NCBI RefSeq assembly: GCF_036985595.1
Contig: NZ_BTPU01000045.1
Span: 1 to 34,729 of the forward strand
Direction of reading: 5' to 3'
Length of the DNA stretch: 34,729 bases
Source of the DNA: Vallitalea maricola
GTDB lineage: Bacteria > Bacillota > Clostridia > Lachnospirales > Vallitaleaceae
Positions 33,072 to 34,729 of this stretch are shown here, piece by piece. Every line of letters begins with the position of its first letter. The first letter of the stretch is position 1. The position numbers were made by a program, and so were the translations under genes. Below the pieces are notes generated by a model. It made no database searches, was not told the origin of the DNA, and was given only the letters and a program-made list of their open reading frames with translations.

Positions 33072-34019
33072 ATGAAAAAAATAATTATTACAGTTATTAT
33101 ATTTATAATCTGCTGCCCTATAACAGTCTATGCAGAAAATGCTTCTGCCCTATTGGATCTATATGGAATTGAAAAAGTAGTTTCTGTAGAAACGGAAGAA
33201 AAATTGTTACAAGATATAACCAAAGAGTATTATAGTGTGCAAACAGAAATCAATAAAGATGAAATGGTAGAAAAAGCTATAGATATTTATTCAACTAATT
33301 ATGAAAACATCCTTAGTAAATATGATTCTGAGATTAATACCCTTCAACAACAGCTAATAGAATTAAAAACTACTGTTTACGAAAACAGAAATAACACTGT
33401 GGAGTATCTTTTAGAGTTAGATTCAGAATATAAATCAATTCAACTTCATATACAAGATTTATTAAAGGAGAGAAAAGTACAAGTTCAACAACTAGATCTA
33501 TTATCTTTTGATAATGCAAATGCAAAGGAAATGGAAAAAAAATCTAAACAGCTTAAAAGTAAATTAAACTCTCAAAAAAAGGCATATGAAAAAGCTATAA
33601 CATATCCCGAATTAGGAGATGTAAATAATCTTAATTATCCTTTGAATAAATCCAGCCATGTTACATCTGGATTTGGTACAAGAACCGATCCCATAGAAAA
33701 AGATAAAATACAGTTCCATAATGGAATAGATTTATCAGCTGCTTTAAAAACAGAAGTAACTGCTCTATTTAATGGTACTGTTGAAAAAGCAGGACATAGT
33801 GATGCTCTAGGCTATTATGTTATCCTCAATCATGGCAAAGGAATTAGAACTATATACGGACATCTAAATCATTATATCGTAAGCCAAGGACAACAAGTAA
33901 ACCAATATGAAGTCATAGCAAGTTCCGGTAATTCTGGTAGTAGAAGTACTGGTCCTCATTTACACTTAGGGCTTTATATTAACGGTGAAGCTGTTGATCC
34001 TAGTAAAGTATTCAAATAA
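33072..34019 (+). CDS. Secreted M23 (LytM-type) peptidase
   Basis: 315 aa, ATG after TAGGAGG. Signal peptide MKKIIITVIIFIICCPITVYA. Residues about 45-190 are a charged coiled coil (YDSEINTLQQQLIELKTTVY, KKSKQLKSKLNSQKKAYEKA) like the regulatory coils of EnvC-type proteins. Residues 198-315 are an M23 domain with the complete zinc set: H216-x3-D220 (FHNGID), H264 (IYGHLNH) and H296-L-H298 (GPHLHLG). It should cleave peptide crossbridges in peptidoglycan. Its place after the pilus operon and giant protein suggests it opens the wall for the fibre, but a general cell-wall role is possible. It lies between two intergenic gaps, with a terminator before it. Confidence 0.85.
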   Translation: MKKIIITVIIFIICCPITVYAENASALLDLYGIEKVVSVETEEKLLQDITKEYYSVQTEINKDEMVEKAIDIYSTNYENILSKYDSEINTLQQQLIELKTTVYENRNNTVEYLLELDSEYKSIQLHIQDLLKERKVQVQQLDLLSFDNANAKEMEKKSKQLKSKLNSQKKAYEKAITYPELGDVNNLNYPLNKSSHVTSGFGTRTDPIEKDKIQFHNGIDLSAALKTEVTALFNGTVEKAGHSDALGYYVILNHGKGIRTIYGHLNHYIVSQGQQVNQYEVIASSGNSGSRSTGPHLHLGLYINGEAVDPSKVFK

Positions 34020-34068
34020 CTACTTTTTTAGATTAGTCACATTAAAATATTTATAAGGAGGCAATCAA

Positions 34069-34710
34069 ATGCTAGTAACTTCAAAAAAACGATATTTACC
34101 TACTACTATCAACACTCTGGTTTTATCTAAAAATGATGATTTTTTTTATATTCACAGAGATGTCTATGACAAAGCTATCATATTAAATGATAGCTTTACA
34201 CTAGATGAACTCATCAACAACATAGAACCCCAGAATAATTTATCAGCGATTCATTATTTTTATGAAAATTCTCCTGCTCCAATTAATATTCTAGCTCCTT
34301 TCCTAGGTTTGGTGGTAGAAGGCTTACCAGAAGATATTGAAATACTTACTGGAGCAATACATGTAATAACTGCCGCAACAGACGTAAAAGCTTTTACCAG
34401 GATACATACAGAACTGCGTAAGACCTTGGAATTTTCATTATATATCCAAGAAGAATATGAAATGGCTTGGGAAAGATTTTTTATGACCAGCATTCCATAT
34501 GAAGAAAGAAATACGCTAGTCAATAATCAACCTGCACCTATACAAGAAGAACCTATAAATAACCATTCTGAAGAAAAAAATGAAAATAGTACCCTTCCTA
34601 ATTTAGAGAGTAATACTGATGAACTCATAGAAGTATATGATGAATTTTCTAAGGAAATGGAAAAAGAGAAACTAAGAAACATTCTTCAAATTGATGATAT
34701 GAATATATAA
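34069..34710 (+). CDS. Unknown cytosolic protein
   Basis: 213 aa, ATG after AAGGAGG, 49 bp after the M23 gene. No signal peptide or membrane segment. Residues 1-140 are alpha/beta, with KKRYLPTTINTLVLSKNDDF, LPEDIEILTGAIHVITAATD and a helical part containing EFSLYIQEEYEMAWERFF. From about 150 it is acidic and Asn/Gln/Glu-rich, likely disordered, with a final helix (DEFSKEMEKEKLRNILQIDD). No family recognised. Its place at the end of the series suggests a cytosolic partner of the surface machine. Confidence 0.65.
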   Translation: MLVTSKKRYLPTTINTLVLSKNDDFFYIHRDVYDKAIILNDSFTLDELINNIEPQNNLSAIHYFYENSPAPINILAPFLGLVVEGLPEDIEILTGAIHVITAATDVKAFTRIHTELRKTLEFSLYIQEEYEMAWERFFMTSIPYEERNTLVNNQPAPIQEEPINNHSEEKNENSTLPNLESNTDELIEVYDEFSKEMEKEKLRNILQIDDMNI

Positions 34711-34729
34711 GCAATTTGGTAATATGTCA

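Overview
The window is AT-rich DNA with strong GGAGG-type ribosome binding sites, frequent TTG and GTG starts, S-layer-homology proteins, a lipoprotein and no outer-membrane components. This fits a low-GC Gram-positive bacterium (Firmicutes), most likely a Clostridia-type organism. I cannot name the species from the sequence.

Left part (1-11422, minus strand): a type VII secretion (T7SSb, Ess/Yuk-like) locus. From a candidate promoter at 9890-9918 it runs essC (FHA plus three FtsK/SpoIIIE-type ATPase modules), a LytTR response regulator, a 271-aa unknown protein, an EsaB/YukD ubiquitin-like protein, an LXG-like secreted protein with about twenty 11-residue repeats, a polytopic membrane protein (possible immunity or accessory protein), a stem-loop, and a second LXG-like gene cut by the window edge. 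A separate gene just upstream encodes a receiver-like / MinD-like / membrane-anchored protein. EssA, EssB, EsaA and a canonical WXG100 gene are not in the window.

Middle (11423-13731): a divergent intergenic region, a small sigma-70 region-4 protein, about 400 bp holding a hairpin and a possible relic reading frame, an HD-GYP domain gene without a standard start codon, and a lipoprotein.

Right part (13777-34710, plus strand): a tightly packed Tad/Flp-like pilus or secretion operon. It has a CpaB-like SAF protein, a small Rossmann-like protein, a TadZ-like ATPase, a membrane-anchored TadA/CpaF ATPase, a single-chain TadB/TadC platform, an SSB-like OB-fold protein, an abundant pilin followed by a terminator, and five minor pilin-like proteins. 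It is followed by two tandemly duplicated SLH proteins with their own promoters, a 2150-aa secreted protein, an M23 peptidase and an unknown cytosolic protein.

Reading the parts together (inference): two envelope machines lie back to back with regulatory genes between them. The right-hand machine seems to build a surface fibre through a thick wall: pilins and motor, SLH proteins bound to the wall, a LytM-type hydrolase to open peptidoglycan, and a giant adhesin-like protein as cargo or tip. The SSB-like protein in the motor/pilin operon is the least expected part and raises the possibility of a DNA-related role. No tRNA, rRNA, CRISPR array or intact insertion sequence was seen.
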